Shown one piece after another: positions 1-6,522 of a DNA stretch of 13,957 bases (positions within the stretch are counted from its first letter, which is position 1; each line of letters starts with the position of its first letter). Where the stretch lies: the NCBI GenBank assembly GCA_913054055.1, contig CAJXIT010000051.1:1-13957 (forward strand), written 5' to 3'. A program made the translations under genes and the position numbers. The notes below the pieces were generated by a model. That model did not search any database, was not told where the DNA came from, and was given only the letters and a program-made list of their open reading frames with translations. The DNA comes from an uncultured Thalassolituus sp. (GTDB lineage Bacteria; Pseudomonadota; Gammaproteobacteria; Pseudomonadales; Oceanobacteraceae).

Positions 1-233
1 ACACAGCGGAAGCACTGGGGGATTATTGTGCAGGGCCAAACCATGTTTTACCAACATCAGGCACCGCACGTTTTTCTAGCCCGCTAGGTGTGTACGACTT
101 CCAAAAGCGCAGCTCATTGATTATGTGTAGCGCGGATGGGGCCAGTGAAATGGGTAAGATTGCATCGGTTTTGGCCAGAGGAGAGTCGTTAACGGCACAT
201 GCTAGGTCTGCCGAATACCGCATCAAAGACTGA
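1..233 (+). CDS. hisD: Histidinol dehydrogenase, C-terminal part (5' end outside window)
   Basis: This is the last 76 codons of HisD, read in the frame starting at base 3 and ending at TGA 231-233. HisD is a zinc enzyme that oxidises L-histidinol to L-histidine in two NAD-dependent steps, the end of cytoplasmic histidine synthesis. The fragment contains GDYCAGPNHVLPT, which aligns with the E. coli segment holding zinc ligand Asp360 and substrate-binding His367. It then has the conserved DFQKR, and LTAH near the end, matching zinc ligand His419. The catalytic Glu-His pair lies upstream of the window. The chain ends EYRIKD, 11 residues after that His, a normal length for the family. hisC follows 221 bases downstream on the same strand, as in Pseudomonas-type his clusters. 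Identification is firm; only the N-terminal part cannot be judged. Confidence 0.95.
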   Translation, partial: TAEALGDYCAGPNHVLPTSGTARFSSPLGVYDFQKRSSLIMCSADGASEMGKIASVLARGESLTAHARSAEYRIKD

Positions 234-350
234 AGCTAGCTTACTCGCTCAGGCGGTGTTAAAACGTTGATTCGAGATGCTCATTTAGCGGGCTAAATTC
301 CGTTCTCCCATAAACGTTTTGCCTAGCCTGAGCTTCGCCGCTTACGCTTC
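232..350. repeat. 119-bp nested imperfect palindrome between hisD and hisC
   Basis: Successive arms pair around one centre at 290/291: GAAGC 232-236 with GCTTC 346-350, GCTCAGGC 247-254 with GCCTGAGC 326-333, AAAACGTT 261-268 with AACGTTTT 313-320, GAGA 274-277 with TCTC 304-307, and ATTTAGC 283-289 with GCTAAAT 292-298. The inner unpaired stretches are nearly equal on both sides (6/5, 5/5, 5/5). It begins at the hisD stop and codes for nothing I can see. It could be a MITE-like or REP-like element, a cruciform, or a folded 3' UTR. I found no second copy in this window. Confidence 0.6.
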
Positions 351-361
351 AGTGAAGTGGC

Positions 362-391
362 TTAGTCTTTGATAAATAATTTATTTATACA
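362..391 (+). promoter_or_regulatory. Possible weak promoter ahead of hisC
   Basis: An AT-rich stretch carries TATACA at 386-391, a good -10 match, but only a poor -35 (TTAGTC, 362-367) at 18-bp spacing. If used, the transcript would start just before the hairpin at 404-435, placing that hairpin in the hisC leader. Seen by eye only and weak. Confidence 0.22.
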
Positions 392-403
392 GAATCAAAC
401 AAT

Positions 404-440
404 AAAACCCTAAGGTTGAAAAGCTTTGGGGTTTTTCTTT
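404..440 (+). terminator. Intrinsic terminator or attenuator just upstream of hisC
   Basis: A 12-bp stem pairs 404-415 with 424-435 (two G-U pairs) around the 8-base loop TTGAAAAG. It is followed by a T-rich tail through 440 (TTTTT, C, TTT). It would end hisD transcription, yet it lies only 14 bases before the hisC ATG. hisC transcription must therefore read through it or start just upstream. No histidine-rich leader peptide precedes it. Confidence 0.75.
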
Positions 441-454
441 AAAGAGAATAATTT

Positions 455-1543
455 ATGTCTCGTGTTAAAAAATTAATTCGCCAAGAAATTTTAGACTTAT
501 CGGCTTACCCTGTGCCAGATGCATCCGGTATGTTGAAACTAGACGCAATGGAAAATCCATACTCTTGGCCGGCAGTGGCAAAAGAAGCGTGGGCAGATTT
601 GCTAACGGACTTGCCTTTGAATCGCTACCCTGATGCCAGTGCACAGCAATTGCGCGATGGATTAAAAGAGTCCATGGGTGTCAGCGACGAATACGACATC
701 CTATTGGGCAATGGCAGTGATGAAATCATTCAATTGTTAGCCATGGCCATGGCAAAACCCGGTGCAACAATTCTGGCACCAGAGCCGGGTTTTGTGATGT
801 ATAAAATGATCGCTACTTTTTGTGGGTTAAATTATGTGGGCGTACCGTTAACATCGGATTTTCAACTGGATGAAAAAGCAATGCTTGCCGCCATTGAAAC
901 TTCTCAACCAGAATTAATATTCTTGGCCCAGCCTAATAACCCAACAGGCAACTTATGGGACCAAGCCGCCATTGAAAATATCATAAAAGCATCAGAAGGT
1001 TTGGTGGTTGTAGATGAGGCCTACACTGCCTTTACCGATGCGGATCATTTAGAACTGCTGGATCGCTATGACAATGTTTTGGTCATGCGCACGCTTTCTA
1101 AAGTGGGCTTGGCTGGATTGCGTTTAGGTTTAATCATTGGTCGCGCAGAATGGTTAAATGAATTAGATAAAATTCGTTTGCCTTATAATATTAATATGCT
1201 GACCCAAGCCAGTACTTTATTTGCATTAGAGTATTACGATATGTTGATGATGCAAACAGAGCAGTTAAGAGTTGATCGTGTTGTATTGATGGAAGATTTA
1301 GCAAAACTTTCAGGTGTTACGGTTTACCCTAGTGAAGCCAACTTTGTATTGATTCGTACACCAGATGGCATGGCTAGAAACTGGTTTGAAGAATTAAAAG
1401 AACGTGGCATTTTGATTAAGTGTTTAGACGGTGGGCACCCGCTTCTAGAAAACTGTTTGCGTATTACCGTAGGGACAACCAGCCAGAATGAGCGTTTAAT
1501 CGCAGCGCTTTCTGATATTGCGCACTCGGGTACGGTGCAATAA
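455..1543 (+). CDS. hisC: Histidinol-phosphate aminotransferase
   Basis: A 362-residue fold-type I PLP aminotransferase that converts imidazole acetol phosphate and glutamate to L-histidinol phosphate and 2-oxoglutarate, in the cytoplasm. Visible motifs are the N-terminal LDAMENPY substrate region, GNGSDEIIQLL for cofactor phosphate, QPNNPTGN with Asn162, VVDEAYTAF with Asp187 and Tyr190, and TLSKVGLAGLRLG with the PLP-binding Lys216. The C-terminal RITVG holds the carboxylate-binding arginine. Length is typical of HisC. The ATG at 455 is preceded by AAAGAG, a moderate ribosome site. hisD lies upstream, supporting histidine synthesis over related aromatic or HisC-like aminotransferases, although some HisC enzymes also use aromatic substrates. 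A terminator-like hairpin directly precedes it and a convergent terminator follows. Confidence 0.95.
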   Translation: MSRVKKLIRQEILDLSAYPVPDASGMLKLDAMENPYSWPAVAKEAWADLLTDLPLNRYPDASAQQLRDGLKESMGVSDEYDILLGNGSDEIIQLLAMAMAKPGATILAPEPGFVMYKMIATFCGLNYVGVPLTSDFQLDEKAMLAAIETSQPELIFLAQPNNPTGNLWDQAAIENIIKASEGLVVVDEAYTAFTDADHLELLDRYDNVLVMRTLSKVGLAGLRLGLIIGRAEWLNELDKIRLPYNINMLTQASTLFALEYYDMLMMQTEQLRVDRVVLMEDLAKLSGVTVYPSEANFVLIRTPDGMARNWFEELKERGILIKCLDGGHPLLENCLRITVGTTSQNERLIAALSDIAHSGTVQ

Positions 1544-1561
1544 TCCATAAGCGGTTGTTTG

Positions 1562-1608
1562 GGTTTTTACTTTTAATGTGAATGTTCATATGAAAAGTAA
1601 AAACCTTT
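1562..1608. terminator. Bidirectional terminator between hisC and the HtrA protease gene
   Basis: A 13-bp perfect stem pairs GGTTTTTACTTTT (1562-1574) with AAAAGTAAAAACC (1593-1605). A further inner stem TGTGAA/TTCATA extends it toward the centre. A short T run follows on the plus strand. It sits between the two convergent stops (1543 and 1636) and can serve both transcripts. Confidence 0.7.
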
Positions 1609-1635
1609 AGCGATTATTAGAGGGAGGGCTGGGTA

Positions 1636-2754
1636 TTACCTTGGATTCATTCTTCTCCCTAGCGTGGCAATCACTTCAATGTACTGGCCATTTCGATAGA
1701 CACCTAGTTTAATTTCATCCCCGGGCATTAAATCTGCAATTTGTCGCATGGTTTGAGTCCCCTTGGTGGCCGCTTTGCCATTAAAATGTGTCACGATATC
1801 CCCTTCTTGCAGACCTGCTTTATAAGCGGGGCCATCTTTAAACACACCAACCACTAGCTGACCTTGTAAAGATTCAGGCAGGTTAAAGGCTTGTTTAAGT
1901 TGTGGGGATAATTCTTGAGTTTCAAGCCCCAGCCAGCCTCGAACCACTTGGCCATAATGTGCTAAATCCGAAACGACCCTTAAGGCCAGATTCAATGGAA
2001 TAGCAAAACCGATTCCTTGAGGTACCGTGAATTCATCTTGCTTCTTTTGATCAGACTGATTGTAAATCGCAGTATTAATACCCACTAGCTCGCCATAGGC
2101 ATTCACCAAAGCACCGCCTGAGTTGCCAGGGTTAATGGCAGCATCAGTTTGTATGAAATCTTCGTATGTTGTGATGCCAAGTTGATTACGCCCAGTTGCA
2201 GAAATGATTCCCAGTGTAACGGTTTGCCCCACCCCAAATGGGTTACCAATGGCAAGGGCTACGTCGCCCACTTGTAGTGTTCTTTGAGAAAAAGGCATGA
2301 CCGGGGTATCGGTTAGGGGAATTTGCAATAAAGCAATGTCGGTCTCTTTATCTTTACCTATCACTTTAGCATTGGTTGTACGGCCATCTTTTAAGGCCAC
2401 TAAAATTTCATCAGCCCCACTGATCACGTGGTAGTTAGTAATAACTAGGCCTTGTTTATCTATGATCACGCCAGAACCAAGACTGTTTTGAATACGGTTC
2501 TGCGGTAATGGGGATTTTTTAAAAAAGCGACGAAAGAACGGCTCATTGAATAGCGGATGCATCTTAGGGCGAACGGTTTTACTGGTGTATATATTGACAA
2601 CCGCAGGTGACGCGTGGTCTACCGCTTGAGCATAACTGGTGACCATTTGGCTTGATGATGTTTGGGAATTATTACTTGGAATAAAGTGCAGAATCAGACT
2701 GGCCATCACCAGTCCCATTAGAATTGACCAAGATAAAAAACCAGGCTTTTGCAT
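1636..2754 (-). CDS. algW: Membrane-anchored HtrA/Do-family serine protease (AlgW/DegS type)
   Basis: A 372-residue periplasmic protease tethered by one N-terminal membrane segment (about residues 8-25). The trypsin-like domain shows the full triad: His109 in TNYHV, Asp139 in TDIALL and Ser212 in GNSGGAL. One PDZ domain follows (about 272-365), with the RGWLG entry motif typical of the family. One anchor plus one PDZ is the AlgW/DegS layout and separates it from soluble two-PDZ DegP/MucD. In that family the PDZ senses misfolded outer-membrane protein ends and the protease cuts an anti-sigma factor (MucA or RseA), releasing an RpoE-type envelope-stress sigma factor; its substrate here is inferred. 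The position next to hisC matches algW in Pseudomonas. Start ATG 2752-2754 has AAGGA about 11 bases upstream. degS would be an equally fair name. Confidence 0.9.
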   Translation of the reverse strand: MQKPGFLSWSILMGLVMASLILHFIPSNNSQTSSSQMVTSYAQAVDHASPAVVNIYTSKTVRPKMHPLFNEPFFRRFFKKSPLPQNRIQNSLGSGVIIDKQGLVITNYHVISGADEILVALKDGRTTNAKVIGKDKETDIALLQIPLTDTPVMPFSQRTLQVGDVALAIGNPFGVGQTVTLGIISATGRNQLGITTYEDFIQTDAAINPGNSGGALVNAYGELVGINTAIYNQSDQKKQDEFTVPQGIGFAIPLNLALRVVSDLAHYGQVVRGWLGLETQELSPQLKQAFNLPESLQGQLVVGVFKDGPAYKAGLQEGDIVTHFNGKAATKGTQTMRQIADLMPGDEIKLGVYRNGQYIEVIATLGRRMNPR

Positions 2755-2791
2755 CTTTAGCGTAAATCCTTAAAAATAGGGCTAAACAGTG

Positions 2792-2805
2792 TGTTGAAAT
2801 CAACA
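2792..2805. promoter_or_regulatory. Inverted repeat between divergent protease and Nif3 genes
   Basis: TGTTGA-AA-TCAACA is a perfect 6+2+6 palindrome in the 83-bp gap between two divergent genes, where a shared operator or promoter would be expected. It contains a TTGAAA that could act as a rightward -35 but has no convincing -10. No binding protein can be named. Confidence 0.3.
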
Positions 2806-2837
2806 ACATGTGCAGTGTACGCAAATGAGTGTGGGAT

Positions 2838-3593
2838 ATGAAGCTTAACCAGCTGGTGAATTACTTAAACAGTGAACTGGAAATCCATAAATTTCGAGAT
2901 TACTGCCCCAATGGCTTGCAGGTGGAAGGCAAGGCGGATGTGAATAAAATCGTTACAGGGGTGACCGCCTGTCAGGATTTAATTGATGCGGCGGTTGCAC
3001 AACAGGCTGATGCAATCTTGGTTCACCACGGCTATTTTTGGAAAGGTGAACCAGAGGCCATTGCTGGCATCAAAAAACAACGTATACAAACTCTATTAGC
3101 CCATGACATCAGTTTAATAGCTTACCACCTGCCGCTAGACTGCCATCGTATTTGGGGCAACAATGTGCAACTGGCCGATGTATTGGATCTAGAAATCACA
3201 GGCCCTATCGATCCATCTGATGTGAGAACCCCGGGTAATGTGGGTAGGCTTAAGCAGCCGATGAGTGCCAAGCAGTTAAGTGAACACATTGCTCGTTGTT
3301 TATCTCGTGCGCCGCAACATATTGGTGAGGAAGACGATATGATTGAAACCATTGCTTGGTGCACAGGTGGAGCAGAAGGGTATATGCAGTACGCCATTAA
3401 CCAAGGCATTGATGCTTATTTAACAGGGGAGATTAACGAACCTGCGGTTCATAACGCCCGTGAAACCGGCACCCACTTTTATGCTGCGGGACATCATGCC
3501 ACTGAACGTTATGGGGCAAAGGCGTTAGGCGAACACCTAGCGCAAGAGTTCGCGATGGATGTCACCTTTGTGGATATTGATAATCCAGTATAA
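2838..3593 (+). CDS. Nif3-like dinuclear metal centre protein (YbgI family)
   Basis: A 251-residue homologue of E. coli YbgI, a toroidal hexameric protein with a two-metal site. Reported roles for the family are uncertain (GTP cyclohydrolase I type 2-like, NAD or DNA related), so no reaction is assigned. Metal ligands are plain: His63 and His64 in LVHHGYFWKG, Asp101 in YHLPLD, and His219 and Glu223 in AAGHHATE. CPNGLQVEG near the N terminus and the VTFVDIDNP ending also match YbgI closely. I chose ATG 2838 over GTG 2829 because it puts the ligands at the same residue numbers as in YbgI and because GAG lies 7 bases upstream. There is no PII/CutA-like insert between the two halves; a separate homologue of that insert starts at 13672. 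The stop is 2 bases from that of the convergent chelatase gene. Confidence 0.9.
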   Translation: MKLNQLVNYLNSELEIHKFRDYCPNGLQVEGKADVNKIVTGVTACQDLIDAAVAQQADAILVHHGYFWKGEPEAIAGIKKQRIQTLLAHDISLIAYHLPLDCHRIWGNNVQLADVLDLEITGPIDPSDVRTPGNVGRLKQPMSAKQLSEHIARCLSRAPQHIGEEDDMIETIAWCTGGAEGYMQYAINQGIDAYLTGEINEPAVHNARETGTHFYAAGHHATERYGAKALGEHLAQEFAMDVTFVDIDNPV

Positions 3594-3595
3594 AG

Positions 3596-3961
3596 CTAGC
3601 CAGTTTGTTCAGATTGCTGAATGATCCAGTTAGGCATCCTATCCGCAGCACCCAGGTGTTTCAGTAACTTGAATCGGACATCTGGGTATTGATCTTGTGC
3701 GTCACTCAGCAGCTTGGGTAGGTCATCTGCCACATGAAACCCCGCCGCCAAAAAATAAGGCAAAATCACCACGTCGGTGGCTCCTTGGGATATTAAGCTT
3801 TGGATGCCATCTGGCACCTTAGGTGACGTGAGTTCCAAAAATGCGTGTTCGATTAGCTCAAACCCAGATTCTTGTGAGGCGACTGCCGTTGCCAATTGTG
3901 CCACTTCGTCGTTAGAGCTTTGTTTACGGCTACCGTGAGCAATAATTAATAATGCTTTCAT
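3596..3961 (-). CDS. Short CbiX/SirB-family sirohydrochlorin chelatase-like protein
   Basis: A 121-residue protein of the small class II chelatase type (CbiX-short), which acts as a homodimer and inserts a divalent metal into sirohydrochlorin or a related tetrapyrrole. The N terminus shows LLIIAHGSR with the expected metal-binding His9. The central PYFLAAGFHVADDLP carries the second conserved His. Length equals one half of two-domain chelatases, as expected for CbiX-short. ATG 3961 was chosen rather than the upstream ATG at 3988 because AGGGA lies 6 bases before it and the family begins directly with the first beta strand. No cobalamin or sirohaem genes are adjacent, so whether the metal is cobalt, nickel or iron cannot be told. 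It ends 2 bases from the nif3 stop with no terminator between them. Confidence 0.85.
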   Translation of the reverse strand: MKALLIIAHGSRKQSSNDEVAQLATAVASQESGFELIEHAFLELTSPKVPDGIQSLISQGATDVVILPYFLAAGFHVADDLPKLLSDAQDQYPDVRFKLLKHLGAADRMPNWIIQQSEQTG

Positions 3962-4146
3962 TAGATCCCTACTAATCTCACCCATCAAAAGCCTTAAAAA
4001 TAAGGTATTTAATGGGGTATATTCGAATACATGTTGATTACAGACACCATACCTTTTCCACTGTTTATGGGGAATGCCAAATTTGTTTCAATTATCTACA
4101 AATTGGCTCTATTTCCCTTTCCTGTAGAGGGGTAATTCAGGTAAAG

Positions 4147-4174
4147 TTGATCACTTTATTTTGATGCCTGTAAT
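4147..4174 (+). promoter_or_regulatory. Candidate promoter of the mks operon
   Basis: TTGATC (4147-4152) and TGTAAT (4169-4174) are separated by 16 bp. Transcription would start around 4181, only a few bases before the mksF ATG, giving a nearly leaderless message. This fits the absence of a Shine-Dalgarno there. The rest of the 224-bp gap 3962-4185 holds a small hairpin (CCTTA-AAAA-TAAGG, 3992-4005) and the palindrome TATTCGAATA (4020-4029); I see no gene in it. Confidence 0.35.
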
Positions 4175-4185
4175 TAGTTATTTGT

Positions 4186-5640
4186 ATGTTTTTTGAACAA
4201 GAACGCAGTCAGTTTTTCCGCCCGCTCACAAGCAAGTACCGTGAGCAGTTGGTGGAATGTCTACGCGAGCTATATAAGCAGCTGTTCTCCAGCAGCCATG
4301 CTGGCAGTGCTGAGTACGGCCAAGCACTTAGCCGTGATGCACTGCTTAACATTTTCTCCGAGGCCCTTGTTCGTGCACCTGTGATTAATTCAGATGACGA
4401 AGAAGACGAAAGCCGCTTTAAAACCCACAGAGAATTGGCCAGCTGGTTACTTAATACGTTAATTGAGCACGGTTGGATCGAAAAACAAGTGGATGAAGCC
4501 ACATTGCAGTCCAGCTTTAGTTTTTCTCGTCAGGGGCGGCAGTTTGTGGAGCCATTTCTAGACGGCAAGCAATCTCAGCAAGTGGCCCGCCATCGCAATA
4601 CCCGAAATGTGCGAAATGCCTTGGTCAGTTTCCTAGAACACGGAGAAGTTTACGACTTACTAGATGCTTACGAATGCAGTGAGCGCATCATCAGCGACTT
4701 CACAGACGTGATCAGCGAGCTAGATGAGCGCAAACGTGATCTTGTTCGTGAAATGGAAGGACAGATGATGGTGCAGAAAGCCAGTGAACAGTTTTTTGAT
4801 TTCATGGAAAAGCGCTTTCAACCAGATCTTGCGGTTCGACTGTCTGCGGATAACGTAGAAAAATACCGAGACCAAATTTCGGAATTAATCGATCAAATTC
4901 GTAACAGCCCCAAATCGGTAAAATCCAAAGCGGAAAAACGCTTGCGTGAATTATTACCGGACCAAATTCAAGGGCAGCAATCTATTTTATGGTCTGTGTT
5001 AGATGATATTGAGCACAGGTTAAAAAGTGCCTGTGAGCACATTCTTCCTTTGGTGCGTAAATCTCTGCAAAACTTTACAAAGCGTGCGGATATCATCATT
5101 CGCCAAATGAGTTATTTAGCCAGCCAAAAGAACAATGACGTGGTGGCGGTGTGTAAACAGTTAGCATCTCTTTCTGAAGACAAACAATCTGAACAGTTAG
5201 ACCGTGTTGCCGAGTTGATGGCCGTGCCGCAAATTAAATTTATTGATCCGCAAAGCGTGCGCTTAGCCCCACCAAGAAGACGTGCAGTCATCGAAACCGA
5301 TGTGGACGAAGGTTTAGAAAGTGTTGATCAAGACAGTCGCCGCGAGCTGTATGTGCAGCAGTCGTTAGATCAAGCTTTCTTTGTGAACAATAGTCAGGTT
5401 CGCAACTTTATGGTGAACCAGTTTAAACAAACCGATGAGATTGTCAGCAGCGAAATTCCTGTGGAAAACGCATCGGACTTGTTATCCATCGCCCACATAG
5501 TCAGTGTGGGTTCAATGGACGGCTTATCCAGTGAGTACCATTTTGAATTGAAATGGGTTGAGCAAAGCAGTCACGAATATTTTGAACAAAAAGACGTATT
5601 TAGTATTCGCTTGGTAAAAAATCCAAGCGCGGCCGCGTAG
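4186..5640 (+). CDS. mksF: Condensin kleisin subunit MksF (JetA-like)
   Basis: A 484-residue protein recognised as the MksF/JetA-type kleisin by its FFEQERSQFFRPL start and by its place before an MksE-like and an SMC-like gene. Family knowledge says the kleisin bridges the ATPase heads of MksB and binds MksE, closing a ring that entraps DNA. The N-terminal 130 residues look like winged-helix domains. Residues about 165-330 are charged, helical and coiled-coil-like. Near residues 360-385 there is a loose segment (PPRRRAVIETDVDEG), followed by a C-terminal domain for head contact. In-frame TAA 4171 lies 15 bases upstream, so ATG 4186 is the first possible start. It has no recognisable ribosome site. 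It leads a three-gene operon. Wadjet JetA is the alternative family name. Confidence 0.85.
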   Translation: MFFEQERSQFFRPLTSKYREQLVECLRELYKQLFSSSHAGSAEYGQALSRDALLNIFSEALVRAPVINSDDEEDESRFKTHRELASWLLNTLIEHGWIEKQVDEATLQSSFSFSRQGRQFVEPFLDGKQSQQVARHRNTRNVRNALVSFLEHGEVYDLLDAYECSERIISDFTDVISELDERKRDLVREMEGQMMVQKASEQFFDFMEKRFQPDLAVRLSADNVEKYRDQISELIDQIRNSPKSVKSKAEKRLRELLPDQIQGQQSILWSVLDDIEHRLKSACEHILPLVRKSLQNFTKRADIIIRQMSYLASQKNNDVVAVCKQLASLSEDKQSEQLDRVAELMAVPQIKFIDPQSVRLAPPRRRAVIETDVDEGLESVDQDSRRELYVQQSLDQAFFVNNSQVRNFMVNQFKQTDEIVSSEIPVENASDLLSIAHIVSVGSMDGLSSEYHFELKWVEQSSHEYFEQKDVFSIRLVKNPSAAA

Positions 5641-5651
5641 GTGCGAGTCAA

Positions 5652-5668
5652 TTAGGGTTCAGCCCTAA
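5652..5668 (+). other. Small hairpin in the mksF-mksE gap
   Basis: TTAGGG (5652-5657) pairs with CCCTAA (5663-5668) around the loop TTCAG. No T run follows, so it is not a terminator. It lies in the 69-base gap between the first two genes and could affect mRNA processing or relative expression of the subunits; that role is inference. Confidence 0.4.
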
Positions 5669-5709
5669 GAAATAGCACAAATCCGGCGTTGGCCTGAGGT
5701 GAAAAGATT

Positions 5710-6522
5710 ATGTTACAGCAATTAGAACAAGCATTAGAAAAAGAAGGGGTTCAGCTAAAAGAATTTAGCGAACTGGTGATCCGCTTAATGGATTACGGTG
5801 TCATATGCCGTGACGAATCCCAAGTGGAGCAAATCCTATACGACCGTTATTTACGTATAGAAGGCATAGTACAAGACTATGTGTCCTTAATGGGTATTCG
5901 CATTCAGAACGACAAGCGTTTTCAGTTTGTACGTTGTTATCCACCGGGTGCCCAAGTGCCCGGAATGGAAGATGAAGATCAGCCATTTAACGGCGGCTTT
6001 CGTGTGCGCCTAAGTCAAAACGAAGTGGCTTTGGTTTTAGTATTGCGCAGCCAGTACGACAAAGCCCTTCGTGAAGGGCAAGTGGATGAGCAAGGTTGTG
6101 TGATGATCTCATTAGAGTCATTAAGCATTGCGCTGAAAAACTTATTAAGCCGAAATTTGCCAGAAAATTTAACTGAACGAAAAAATTTATTCCGTCGTTT
6201 ACGTCAATTGCGTCTGATTCAATTATCCAATGAAGATGCCCTGACCAGCGCTGAATTCTGGTTCAAAATTCGCCCTATGATCATGAGCTATGTGAGCGAT
6301 GATGTTTTAAGTACATTATTGGCCGAGCAAGAAGAATCTGAAGTAGAGGTGGCGCCTGAGAAAACTGAAGGTGCAACTGAATCACTTACTGATGATCAAG
6401 CGCCTGAAGCAGAAACATCTAAAGAAGATACAGCTGAGTCAGTGGAAGAAAAAGAAACTCTAGTGGAAAAAACAGAAGAAACACTAACCGCTGCCAGTAT
6501 TTTTGATGGGGAGACAAACTAA
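5710..6522 (+). CDS. mksE: Condensin subunit MksE (JetB/MukE-like)
   Basis: A 270-residue protein that in this family dimerises, binds the kleisin MksF and modulates DNA binding and the MksB ATPase. Residues 1-200 form the conserved part, with winged-helix character, including GIRIQNDKRFQFVRCYPPG and a basic helix FRRLRQLRLIQL (161-172). This pattern fits the MksE/JetB family by recollection, and the gene order supports it. Residues 206-257 are a low-complexity acidic tail: about 21 Asp/Glu against 4 Lys. A short less-charged end, AASIFDGETN, follows. ATG 5710 has GAGGTG about 9 bases upstream. The stop overlaps the mksB start by one base, indicating translational coupling. The acidic tail may be a flexible regulator or DNA mimic, but nothing here proves that. 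Confidence 0.83.
   Translation: MLQQLEQALEKEGVQLKEFSELVIRLMDYGVICRDESQVEQILYDRYLRIEGIVQDYVSLMGIRIQNDKRFQFVRCYPPGAQVPGMEDEDQPFNGGFRVRLSQNEVALVLVLRSQYDKALREGQVDEQGCVMISLESLSIALKNLLSRNLPENLTERKNLFRRLRQLRLIQLSNEDALTSAEFWFKIRPMIMSYVSDDVLSTLLAEQEESEVEVAPEKTEGATESLTDDQAPEAETSKEDTAESVEEKETLVEKTEETLTAASIFDGETN

Noticed and set aside
23..226. Leftward open frame of 67 codons at the window start
   Set aside because: Antisense to the conserved HisD C terminus.
234..403. Histidine leader peptide for hisC attenuation
   Set aside because: The only short frames (such as ATG CTC ATT TAG near 277) contain no run of histidine codons.
3122..3409. Leftward open frame of 95 codons inside nif3
   Set aside because: Antisense shadow of a well-supported gene, with no ribosome site or recognisable product.
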